From an uncultured Clostridia bacterium (GTDB taxonomy: Bacteria; Bacillota; Clostridia; Peptostreptococcales; Anaerovoracaceae): a stretch of 36,649 bases of DNA. Location: assembly GCA_945830395.1 (NCBI GenBank), contig CALZYE010000014.1, positions 1 through 36,649 on the forward strand, given 5' to 3'. A program made the position numbers and the translations under genes. The notes below the pieces were generated by a model. That model worked only from the letters and a program-made list of their open reading frames with translations, had not been told where the DNA came from and ran no database searches. Every line of letters starts with the position of its first letter. The first letter of the stretch is position 1. Of the stretch, positions 24,495 through 31,622 are shown one piece after another.

Positions 24495-25373
24495 TTACCT
24501 TTCCTGCTCCCTGTTTTTCACCGGTGCATTTTTCCCAAGGCTTCTGTACATTTCCGTTTGGATTTCCGCAAAGACATCCCTTATCTTTCCCAGTTCACTT
24601 TTAAGTGACTGCGGCTCAAGACCGTCAAAGACTTCCGGAGCCTTATCAAAATTAAAATCCCCTGTATCTATTCCGTACTTTGAGGTGGTCATAAAAGCTA
24701 CGCAGTAAGCCTTAAAATTTGAAGCTTCTCTATCTTCATTAAACCTTACGTGATAGATTGCTGCGGAAATCTCCTTTGTTACCGCTTTGAAAAGCTGCTC
24801 TTCCGAAAGACCTGTCTTTACAAAGATGATTTGCTTTTCCTTATCATAAAAGGCAGGGGCATCCAAATCATCCACAGGCTGAAAATCTGCCGGGCTTGCA
24901 TCAATCAGTGCTGAAATGAGCCGCCTCATGTTGTATGTTTTTTCATTTCCTGCCTTTTTCTTTGCAGATGTCTCGGAAATGTCATAGACCACCTTTGCGT
25001 TATATGAAACAGCCTGAGTTCCGTTATCCCTGATGTATTCCTTTCCCGGTTCAAATATAGTAACCTTGTTTGCTCCCTTATCAACATAAATTCTATCGGC
25101 TCTCCACTTCTTATATTCCTTTAGCTTTGTTGCTTCCGGCATCTGAGCGGAAACCAGTATAGCATTTGTGACAGAGTAGCGGTCAAATCTTCCCTGCACT
25201 TTCAAATAGTCCTTTAAGACTTCCCCATCTGAAAGCATTTTCTCACAGGTACTTTCCACCATTTCATAGGCATCTTGCCTTTGCTTCTGTTTTTTCCTCG
25301 CCCATTCCTCTTTGTTGAAAGTGTTGTTTTCTGTCTCTTTTTCATTTTTATAAAATACATCGTAAATACTCAT
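24495..25373 (-). CDS. ArdC N-terminal domain-like protein
   Basis: The 292-residue protein contains the ArdC-type N-terminal pattern LKVQGRFDRYSVTNAILVSAQMPEATKLKEYKKWRADRIYV...GANKVTIFEPGKEY (about 57-110). ArdC proteins bind single-stranded DNA and protect incoming plasmid DNA against restriction. The C-terminal half lacks the HExxH metalloprotease motif of full ArdC; instead ISAAIYHVRF appears at the corresponding place, so it is probably not a protease. It lies three bases after PcfB in the transfer operon. Anti-restriction would be useful for an element moving between hosts, but the role is inferred. Confidence 0.65.
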   Translation of the reverse strand: MSIYDVFYKNEKETENNTFNKEEWARKKQKQRQDAYEMVESTCEKMLSDGEVLKDYLKVQGRFDRYSVTNAILVSAQMPEATKLKEYKKWRADRIYVDKGANKVTIFEPGKEYIRDNGTQAVSYNAKVVYDISETSAKKKAGNEKTYNMRRLISALIDASPADFQPVDDLDAPAFYDKEKQIIFVKTGLSEEQLFKAVTKEISAAIYHVRFNEDREASNFKAYCVAFMTTSKYGIDTGDFNFDKAPEVFDGLEPQSLKSELGKIRDVFAEIQTEMYRSLGKNAPVKNREQER

Positions 25374-25375
25374 TT

Positions 25376-26158
25376 CTATCTTCCTTTCTCCTTTATTTTT
25401 TTCTTTGGAATTTTATCCTTTTGCGTTTTTGCATTTTCTTTACTCTTGCTCGGCTCTTTCTCTTTTGACAAGGTGGCAGCCTTTTCCTTTCTTTCTTCCT
25501 TGATTTCTTCAAGCTGCTTTTTTACAGAAGGCTTTGCCTTATTAGAACTCTCCCCTTCTATACTTCTTTGCCTCTCTGATATATTCTTTGACGGAGGGGA
25601 CTTTTCCGTCTTCGCCAAAAAAGGGTTCATTGCGTTTTCCTCTTTCTTAGCCGCCTTTCCAAGCAGGCTGTCCATAAGCTTTTCCTTTTCCGAATCCTTT
25701 TTGCCTGAAAGTTCAGGTGCCGAAATAGTATCCTTTTCTGTTTTTCTCTTTTGAGCTTCTGTTACAATCTTTGCTGTATCCACCGATGCCAAATTAAAGC
25801 GTTCTACAATTCTGCTTATCTTGGGAGCATCTTCCGCCCGTGCAATAACATCAATTTCCGCATATGGACTTTTATTTTTCCTGTCCGCAAGAACGCAGTA
25901 CAAAACACCATACTTTTTCGCTTCCTTTGTGAATTTAGCAAGGTCTTCCTGCTTTACGGTAAAGACCTTTAGCTCCTTTCCTGAACGAAGCATAGAAGAA
26001 AGCCTTGCCTTTCCCATCGTCTTTCGTTCTTCCTTTAGTATGGAGTAAAGCAGCACCGCTATATTCTTTGATCCGGCTCCCGTAATCTTAGCAGCAACTT
26101 CAAATCCTTCCAGACTCATCCGAACGATTTGCTCTGCTGCATCTCCGCCTGTGTTCAT
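25376..26158 (-). CDS. PcfB family protein (DUF3801)
   Basis: The 260-residue protein starts MNTGGDAAEQIVRMSLEGFE, then GSKNIAVLLYSILKEERKTMGKARLSSMLRSGKELKVF and AKKYGVLYCVLADRKNKSPYAEI, the recognisable PcfB/DUF3801 domain (1-130). The rest is a long lysine/glutamate-rich, probably disordered or coiled tail. ATG 26158 is chosen because the family starts there; it overlaps the relaxase end by 59 bases. PcfB acts with the relaxase and coupling protein in pCF10-type transfer. It should be made normally only if the upstream promoter still reads through the split relaxase gene. Confidence 0.82.
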   Translation of the reverse strand: MNTGGDAAEQIVRMSLEGFEVAAKITGAGSKNIAVLLYSILKEERKTMGKARLSSMLRSGKELKVFTVKQEDLAKFTKEAKKYGVLYCVLADRKNKSPYAEIDVIARAEDAPKISRIVERFNLASVDTAKIVTEAQKRKTEKDTISAPELSGKKDSEKEKLMDSLLGKAAKKEENAMNPFLAKTEKSPPSKNISERQRSIEGESSNKAKPSVKKQLEEIKEERKEKAATLSKEKEPSKSKENAKTQKDKIPKKKIKEKGR

Positions 26159-27098
26159 GCTCTTTTTGCTCCTTTCCTCTTTGTTCTTCATGAATTACCT
26201 TTAAATTTTCCTTTATGGAATCACTTCTTTTCTCAATTCCCCGGCAAAGTCTCACCTCCTCCTTTATTTCCTTAAGACGCTTTGTAATGTCTGAAAGTCT
26301 TTCCTTTTCCTTTTTGCTTTTATCCTTTGATTTACGAAGCATGGTGTAGATGTCCTTTCTCTCTGAAAGGAGTATTTCCTTCTCATCTAAAAGCGTCTTC
26401 CTATATGAAAAAAGCTGCTCCTTGGTGTCAATCCCCTGCCGGCAGAGCAGTCTTGTTTCCTTTGTAATGGCATCCATCTTTAGAAGGTCATCCTTAAGAA
26501 GATAATGAAGTCTTGCATAGTTCACTTTCCTCTTCTTTGGCAAAATTCCAAGACAAAAGCAGTAATAAAGATATAGCCCTCTAAGCCCTCCTATTTTCTT
26601 CAGACGATTTTTCATTCCTTTAACTTGAAAAGTTCTTTTTTCTCCTTTATCTTCAAACTTTGAAAATTTCACGCTGTAGCTATTTTGCTTTAGCCTTTCC
26701 AATATCTTTTCATTGGTATAGTCATCACCGAGCCTATATAGCCTTTTCGGTCTTTGCCATCCCTTTCCCTGAATAGTCCAGTATTTTCTTTTTGAATCAA
26801 AACAACATATATACCCCATATCTAAAAGTGCCTTGTGAAAATCCTTTAGCGTATACGAGATAGCGATTGCTTCATCAATTGCTTTCCTTGCTACACTGTC
26901 TCTTGTGGGAAGTCCGTTCTTTTCCGCCTGATAAAGGGCGTATGATTTTTTCCTTCCTTCAGGATTTATAACTACTGACAGTCCATATTCCATGCAAAGC
27001 TCATCGGAAAGTTTTCTTAATTTCTTTAGATTTTCTTTGTTGTCGTGATAGTGCTTGCCATCTTTAAAGGAGACAGAATTGACAACATAATGATTATG
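26100..27098 (-). pseudogene. Relaxase, C-terminal part, separated by the IME
   Basis: In frame from CATAATCAT at 27098, this segment reads HNHYVVNSVSFKDGKHYHD, ...LSDELCMEYGLSV, the conserved continuation of a MobP-like relaxase just after its HUH histidines. About 330 codons follow, ending in a basic, helical C-terminus (AIDEAIAISYTLKDF..., SNYARLHYLL). It has no start signal of its own except an internal ATG at 26993. Joined to the fragment at 33731-34150 it restores a continuous relaxase of about 470 residues, a normal length. The gene is therefore disrupted by insertion, not decayed. Confidence 0.85.
27090..27098. repeat. Left attachment repeat of the IME (ATGATTATG)
   Basis: This nine-base direct repeat is identical to 33731-33739. 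It encodes the H-N-H residues of the relaxase HUH motif on the minus strand, so the target is a functionally fixed sequence. Confidence 0.85.
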
Positions 27099-27114
27099 AA
27101 ATCACTTTTGTAAA

Positions 27115-27133
27115 GGGAATTTTGTAAATTCCC
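27115..27133. repeat. Sub-terminal inverted repeat at the left IME end
   Basis: GGGAATTT and AAATTCCC (loop TGT) lie 16 bases inside the left end. A related palindrome (GGGAAGTT/AACTTCCC) is nine bases inside the right end. They may be recombinase binding sites; the left one may also end mob transcription. Confidence 0.5.
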
Positions 27134-27142
27134 CCGAAAAAA

Positions 27143-28186
27143 TTATCTTTCCCATGAATCGCGCTCCTTTACTGTACGGTTTTTCTCTGGAGCTCTGCAC
27201 TTAGCAATAAATTCCTTGATAGAGTCCAGCATATTCTTTCTTGCTTTCGGCTCAGCAAAGTAGAATTGTTTAGCACAGTTACGAGCTGTCGCAGCTGCTC
27301 TAAGAACAATCTGTCTGAATGCAGAGCGATCACTTTCAGGTGTTGCTATTGATTCTTTGATTGGCTCGATGATTTCTGTTTCCTTCATGACCTTCATGGA
27401 TTCCTCTGTCATGCCGTACTTCAGATTCACATTCACTTGCTTGTTCCATTCATCACGAACCATATTGTCCTCACGAATTTCTTTCTCGTGTGGATTGTGC
27501 TTGCCAATCTTCTTGGTTGCCAGATACGGGCCATCAGGATTAAATACCTTAAGCTGCTCATTTGGTCTAGCGAGCTGGTTCATGATTTCGGTGTAGTGAT
27601 GTTTGACCTCTCTTACAAAAGCTCTGCTCTTGAAGTAATCATTCTTGTTGCTGAACATATGCTGTTCATAGACTTCGCCTTTGGGAACGATGCGACAGCC
27701 GGGCAGAAGATTGCCAGCTTCATCGAGAATGTCTTTCTTAGCTCTTACTTTCTTTCCGTCTACATTGAAGAAGAGATTTCTTCCAGCAACTTTCTTCATT
27801 GGATCATCAAGCAGAGTTCTTTCAGAGTAGATCAGATGAATGTGATAGTTCGTCTTTCGAGGATTGTGGTGCAGGGCAGATGAGCATTCAACTCCATACT
27901 GCTTCTTGAACTCCTCTGTGAAATACTTCAGCAGCTCGTTCGGATTAAACTGCTGAAGACTTTTCGGCAATGCGATTACAAGTTCTCTTGCTTCGATGCA
28001 TTTGCCGTGAGCACCTGACTTCTTGAACTCTTTCTGACACTCACGAGCGAGATCCTCCCAGAATGGTTCTGGGTTCGTTTCGTAAGTGGCATAAAGGTGC
28101 TCCTGCTCCTCGTGGCTGCTGATATAGCGAACTCGACCGCAGACATCGTGGAGCTTAGTCTGTCTGACAAAAGTGAAACCTCTCAT
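27143..28186 (-). CDS. MobA/MobL (MobQ) family relaxase of the IME
   Basis: The 347-residue protein starts MRGFTFVRQTKLHDVCGRVRYISS, the usual beginning of MobA/MobL-type relaxases in Gram-positive IMEs. It has ARELVIALP and the HUH motif NYHIHLIYSERTLLDD, with a HPRK-like stretch just ahead. Tyr residues in the first 25 positions include the probable nicking tyrosine. ATG 28186 follows AGGAGG by five bases; the longer frame to 28264 lacks a site. It should nick the IME oriT and let the IME use the T4SS of a co-resident ICE. Confidence 0.85.
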   Translation of the reverse strand: MRGFTFVRQTKLHDVCGRVRYISSHEEQEHLYATYETNPEPFWEDLARECQKEFKKSGAHGKCIEARELVIALPKSLQQFNPNELLKYFTEEFKKQYGVECSSALHHNPRKTNYHIHLIYSERTLLDDPMKKVAGRNLFFNVDGKKVRAKKDILDEAGNLLPGCRIVPKGEVYEQHMFSNKNDYFKSRAFVREVKHHYTEIMNQLARPNEQLKVFNPDGPYLATKKIGKHNPHEKEIREDNMVRDEWNKQVNVNLKYGMTEESMKVMKETEIIEPIKESIATPESDRSAFRQIVLRAAATARNCAKQFYFAEPKARKNMLDSIKEFIAKCRAPEKNRTVKERDSWER

Positions 28187-28226
28187 TTTTCCTCCTTTCA
28201 CTTTGGAAGCAGACTTGCCCCGCAGG

Positions 28227-28306
28227 GCCTTCGGAGAACGAAATACTCTTGTCATAAACCGCAAGGTTTGTGCAAGGGGTGTATTTCGCTCTCAAGCGCC
28301 GAGGGC
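28227..28306. other. Candidate oriT of the IME
   Basis: A nested imperfect inverted repeat spans 80 bases just upstream of the mob gene. GCCTTCGG (28227) pairs with CCGAGGGC (28299); GAGAACGAAATAC (28234) pairs with GTATTTCGCTCTC (28281) at 12 of 13 positions; CTTG/CAAG and AAACC/GGTTT pair inside. Extended hairpins next to the relaxase gene are typical of MobQ-type transfer origins. The nick site cannot be assigned by eye. Confidence 0.55.
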
Positions 28307-28373
28307 TTATCTGCTGCTATAGTAGTAACGGTTGCGCTTGAACCTGCTTCTTATCTGACAGATACAAGGGCAA

Positions 28374-28415
28374 TAAAAAAGCACTTATTTGGTACGTATT
28401 TCCCAAAAAAGTGCT
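28374..28415 (-). terminator. Terminator after the cysteine-rich small gene
   Basis: AGCACTT (28380-28386) and AAGTGCT (28409-28415) form a stem. The minus-strand transcript continues TTTTTTATT. Confidence 0.65.
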
Positions 28416-28417
28416 AG

Positions 28418-28609
28418 CTAGCTTATGGTTTTTTCTTCGATGTCATCTTCATCGATATATTTGTCGACCTTGGGTCTTTTGCCCGCTCTATACGGAAATA
28501 AAGGGCATTCTCGCATAGTGCAGAGCTTGATTTCCTTGGCCTGTCCACAGCAACAATCCATGCATTTGGCTCTGATTGCTTTTAATGGTGTCAAGATTTT
28601 CTGTGACAT
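28418..28609 (-). CDS. Small cysteine-rich, probably zinc-binding protein
   Basis: The 63-residue protein contains CMDCCCGQAKEIKLCTMRECPLFPYRAGKRP, a closely packed CxxC/C(x)nC set suggesting a zinc knuckle. Proteins with this pattern recur in Firmicute prophages and IMEs without a known role. It starts at ATG 28609 after AGGAGG and ends just before a terminator. Its upstream region carries the repeat set at 28641-28772. Confidence 0.65.
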   Translation of the reverse strand: MSQKILTPLKAIRAKCMDCCCGQAKEIKLCTMRECPLFPYRAGKRPKVDKYIDEDDIEEKTIS

Positions 28610-28640
28610 TTTGCCGTCCTCCTTCCTTAAAAAACAAATT

Positions 28641-28772
28641 CAAGTCTTAATTTTCATACTGTGACAGTATTAGTTTTAATACTTGAAAACGCTCGAAAAA
28701 TCAGCTTACAGTATTAATTTTGATACTTGTTAGCCGTGTTTTTCATACTCCTATCAGTATTAATATTGCGAC
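28641..28772. repeat. Operator- or iteron-like 22-bp repeats
   Basis: The unit ACAGTATTA(G/A)TTTT(A/G)ATACTTG occurs at 28664-28685 and 28708-28729, 44 bp apart, and in inverted form at 28641-28662 (18 of 22 positions). A degenerate pair (TTTTTCATACT and CAGTATTAATATTG) follows at 28740-28772. Each unit is itself partly palindromic. The array lies between the Rep-like gene and the cysteine-rich gene, so it could be an origin bound by the Rep-like protein or a promoter operator. Confidence 0.6.
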
Positions 28773-28801
28773 TCCTTATATATTTACCAGGCATAGGGCG
28801 A

Positions 28802-29254
28802 TTACTTATCGCCATATGTCTGGCATAACTCTTGGCGCTTATCCTTCTCCCATTGGACTTGTTTCCTGACTTCTTTAACTATCTGCTTGGCAGTTTTTAT
28901 ATCACTGATTTCTTTCCACTTATCCGAGAAATGATAGATAGATGCTTCTCTCATCAGTGTGCCTTCTTCCATGACAATAAAACCTAATGCTTCAAGTATC
29001 CTCAAATTAGGTCTAATAGTATTTCGACTAATACCATGTGCCACTATGGTGTCATAGGTGCAGACAATCTTGTTCCCCGTATAGTTTCCTCTGTACTCAT
29101 TCTTAAGAATCAGGTATAGCCTTACTGAGTTTGCTGGGAGAGAGATGAATGCAGGAGATTCATACATACTTTCGAAGATTCTCACAAAGCGTTCATGTTC
29201 GCTCCTAGATTCCCATTTCTCTGGCGGATCTCGTTTCTTATTCTTTCTCGACAT
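28802..29254 (-). CDS. Winged-helix Rep-like or regulatory protein of the IME
   Basis: The 150-residue protein has FVRIFESMYESPAFISLPANSVRLYLILKNEY, GNKIVCTYDTIVAHGISRNTIRPNLRILEALGFIVMEE and a charged C-terminus, a winged-helix pattern close to the RepA-N/replisome organiser group. ATG 29254 is preferred because GGAG lies five bases upstream; the longer frame runs back through the upstream terminator hairpin. Adjacent iteron-like repeats suggest that it binds them. A role as initiator or as repressor cannot be distinguished here. Confidence 0.65.
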   Translation of the reverse strand: MSRKNKKRDPPEKWESRSEHERFVRIFESMYESPAFISLPANSVRLYLILKNEYRGNYTGNKIVCTYDTIVAHGISRNTIRPNLRILEALGFIVMEEGTLMREASIYHFSDKWKEISDIKTAKQIVKEVRKQVQWEKDKRQELCQTYGDK

Positions 29255-29273
29255 AACTTCTCCTTTCTGGGCA

Positions 29274-29313
29274 TAAAAAAACCACCAGACCTTCAAAGTT
29301 GAAAGCCTAGTGG
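29274..29313 (-). terminator. Terminator of the restriction-modification operon
   Basis: CCACCAGACCTTCA and TGAAAGCCTAGTGG pair imperfectly over 14 bases around a four-base loop. TTTTTTT follows on the minus strand. It lies 12 bases past the nuclease stop codon. Confidence 0.75.
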
Positions 29314-29324
29314 CAATGTACATT

Positions 29325-30053
29325 TTATCTACGCCCGTATATTTCTTTTATATCATCCCATCTTGGGAAATCAATGTCTTCTCCATAATGATTGCGGTAA
29401 CTTCTTCGGAATCTGTTTTTCCATTGGGCACCTTGCGTTCTTGTTTCAGGATTCTGATAAATAGTTTCTTCAAAGGCGGCTAAGTAATGTTCCTTTGACT
29501 CAAACATGTGCGTGTTACCTCGTGTAGTATACCAATTACCAGGTCTCATTTTTTGGAGAATATTATTCTTATATTGGACGGTGATTGGCCATGAATCCAT
29601 AGTTTTTGTAATCTCCCAGATTTTTTTGAGCCATAAATCCTTTACTATTACATCTCCCGTTTCCTCATCCATGACATAGCCAAAAATAAGGTAATCAATA
29701 TCAAGATGATAAGGCTTTTCGATTAGTTCATTCACAAAAGCTTTGAAATCTGCAATATCAAATGCGGGGGAAGCTTCTCTGTTGAATGCTTTTACTTCCA
29801 TCAAATTCTTTGTGTGATCATCTGGATCTAGGAATACATCTGGTGGCATTTGCGTATTAGGGTTTGGATCAAATTCAATATCTCTTGCTTCCAACCAACC
29901 TTCGAGCCATTCCTGAAGGATATTACCAACGACATCTTTTCTCTTTACAATGATACTAACATCACCTAAGTGAAAACGTATCTGTCCCGCTATAGTTTTT
30001 ATTCTATCTTCATTTAGAAGTTTATCGTATATTTCTTGTGCTGTTAATTTCAT
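29325..30053 (-). CDS. NgoBV-like type II restriction endonuclease
   Basis: The 242-residue protein resembles the NgoBV/NlaIV restriction endonuclease family. MKLTAQEIYDKLLNE opens it, then DVVGNILQEWLEGWLEARDIEFDPNPNTQMPPDVFLDP and LMEVKAFNREASPAFDIADF, a PD-(D/E)xK-like core with D...E-V-K. DYLIFGY and LKKIWEI follow. Family members cut GGNNCC; the exact specificity here is an inference. The ATG directly follows the methyltransferase stop codon (TAAATG), so the nuclease is translated after the methylase, which favours protection first. Confidence 0.8.
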   Translation of the reverse strand: MKLTAQEIYDKLLNEDRIKTIAGQIRFHLGDVSIIVKRKDVVGNILQEWLEGWLEARDIEFDPNPNTQMPPDVFLDPDDHTKNLMEVKAFNREASPAFDIADFKAFVNELIEKPYHLDIDYLIFGYVMDEETGDVIVKDLWLKKIWEITKTMDSWPITVQYKNNILQKMRPGNWYTTRGNTHMFESKEHYLAAFEETIYQNPETRTQGAQWKNRFRRSYRNHYGEDIDFPRWDDIKEIYGRR

Positions 30054-31340
30054 TTACTTCACCTTGGTCAGATAAATATCCAACACTCTGTCTGCGACAG
30101 CCTTTATGACGGGAACAACTACCGTATTACCTAATAGATCATACCCATCTTCTTTAGATACATTAAACTTATAATCATCAGGATAACCAAATAGTCGCAA
30201 GCCCTCTCTCAATGACAAAGCTCTTATTCCATTACCATCAGGGACATATAAATGTTGCATATCCATTGCAACTAGGGTAGGGGCAATCCCCTTTGGATCC
30301 AAAACCTTATTAACCTCAAATGACATTTTACCCGCTACAATATTATATCCTAGAGGTAATGAATCATCTTGAACTCTTCTATTTCCATCTTTCTTTTTAG
30401 GATGTTCCTTGACAAGATATCTCTTTTCAGCAAGGTCTTCTAACATTTCTTCAAGATTTTTATCGTCAAAGAATGTTCTTATCTGGTCGAGAGTGAGCGG
30501 CATACCATCCATCCAATCAATCCCGAATTCTTCTGCCCATTTTCTCTTGCGTCTTTCTTTAAGAAGTCGATTCATTAATTCTCTTTGCTTCTCCGAGATA
30601 GGGCCCTTGAGTTCAATATCCCAACTATGGATGTTGTTGATTCCACCTCTCTTATCCTTTATGGATTTTCCGCACAATTGCTCTACACTATAATGTGAAA
30701 GAAGCAACTTAGTAAAATTTGTTTCCGCTGTTTCAAGACCATGCTCAAGAACTTCATTAAGAACAGTTTCCTTTATTTCAAAGCCGTTCATATCAGGTTT
30801 ATCCGTCTTGGTTCCAATAATATATATCCTTTTTCGTTCCTGCGGAACACCAAAGTACTTTGCGTTAAGAACTTTCCAATTGACTTTATACCCCAATGCT
30901 TCAATATGCTCAAGAATAGTGCTCAATGTTCTTCCAATTGGATCTCTTGGATTATCTCTATCATGATTCACTAATCCTTCAACATTTTCTAAGACAAAAC
31001 CGAATGGCTGTTTTTCCTTAAGAATTCTCTCAACATCAAAGAAAAGTGTTCCTCTTGTATCTTGAAATCCTAAACGTTTTCCTGCCGATGAAAATGCTTG
31101 ACAAGGAAATCCTGCCAACAAGAAATCAAAATCCGGAATTTCTTCTGCGTTTACTTTTGTTATATCGCCACATATATCTTCATGCGGGTGATTCTGCTTT
31201 AGAACATCTATTGCATACGGCTTAATCTCTGAAGTAAAAACACAATCAGGAGAAAGCCCTCTTTCAATACATGCTTGTTCAAAACCTTTTCTGATTCCGC
31301 CTATCCCCGCAAATAAATCAATAAACCTTACGGTAGTCAT
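30054..31340 (-). CDS. Type II DNA cytosine-5 methyltransferase
   Basis: The 428-residue protein has the m5C methylase motifs in order: I (FIDLFAGIGGIRKGF), IV (AGFPCQAFSSAGKRLGF with catalytic Cys), VI (ENVEGL), VIII (QERKRIYIIG), a long target recognition region (about 200-360), then IX and X (GNTVVVPVI). It protects the host from the nuclease encoded next. ATG 31340 has GGAGG five bases upstream; the longer frame includes that site. A promoter with a palindrome at its start region lies upstream. As an IME gene it can make loss of the element costly. Confidence 0.9.
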   Translation of the reverse strand: MTTVRFIDLFAGIGGIRKGFEQACIERGLSPDCVFTSEIKPYAIDVLKQNHPHEDICGDITKVNAEEIPDFDFLLAGFPCQAFSSAGKRLGFQDTRGTLFFDVERILKEKQPFGFVLENVEGLVNHDRDNPRDPIGRTLSTILEHIEALGYKVNWKVLNAKYFGVPQERKRIYIIGTKTDKPDMNGFEIKETVLNEVLEHGLETAETNFTKLLLSHYSVEQLCGKSIKDKRGGINNIHSWDIELKGPISEKQRELMNRLLKERRKRKWAEEFGIDWMDGMPLTLDQIRTFFDDKNLEEMLEDLAEKRYLVKEHPKKKDGNRRVQDDSLPLGYNIVAGKMSFEVNKVLDPKGIAPTLVAMDMQHLYVPDGNGIRALSLREGLRLFGYPDDYKFNVSKEDGYDLLGNTVVVPVIKAVADRVLDIYLTKVK

Positions 31341-31359
31341 AATTTCCTCCATTAAATGC

Positions 31360-31381
31360 TGTAGAAACATAGATTTCTACA
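31360..31381. promoter_or_regulatory. 22-bp palindrome at the start of the restriction-modification operon
   Basis: TGTAGAAA and TTTCTACA flank six bases (CATAGA). The palindrome begins about eight bases after the -10 box, so it overlaps the likely transcription start and could be an operator or a 5' hairpin. No separate controller gene is adjacent; methyltransferase autoregulation is possible. Confidence 0.55.
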
Positions 31382-31388
31382 AAATAAC

Positions 31389-31417
31389 ATTATATCACCA
31401 CTTCTTAGATCTGTATA
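31389..31417 (-). promoter_or_regulatory. Promoter of the restriction-modification operon
   Basis: On the minus strand TATACA (31412-31417) and a perfect TATAAT (31389-31394) are 17 bases apart. It lies directly behind the 45-codon gene and 49 bases before the methylase start. Confidence 0.65.
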
Positions 31418-31420
31418 TAA

Positions 31421-31558
31421 CTAGTTGAATAGTTTAGTCAGCAATTCATCCACCGCATCCGTATATCTATTCTCGGATATAAGCTGATTCCTCAGCTCAA
31501 CCAAAGCCCTGATAATAATATTTACCTCATAATCATCAAACTTAAATCTTCTTTTCAT
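31421..31558 (-). CDS. Small conserved-looking IME protein (45 residues)
   Basis: The frame reads MKRRFKFDDYEVNIIIRALVELR, then NQLISENRYTDAVDELLTKLFN. GGAGG lies six bases before the ATG, and codon use fits its neighbours. Similar KRRF(K/R)FDD proteins followed by helix IIIRAL.ELR are common beside IME recombinases, without a known function. It lies between the recombinase and the methylase promoter. Confidence 0.7.
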   Translation of the reverse strand: MKRRFKFDDYEVNIIIRALVELRNQLISENRYTDAVDELLTKLFN

Positions 31559-31575
31559 AATCAACCTCCATGTAT

Positions 31576-31599
31576 ATGCCACCTTGTAATTGGTGGCAT
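31576..31599. terminator. Possible weak terminator after the IME recombinase
   Basis: ATGCCACC and GGTGGCAT form a perfect eight-pair stem with an eight-base loop. No T-tract follows on the minus strand, so it may instead be an mRNA structure upstream of the 45-codon gene. Confidence 0.35.
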
Positions 31600-31622
31600 T
31601 TCAATTATCATTCAGCAACGGT

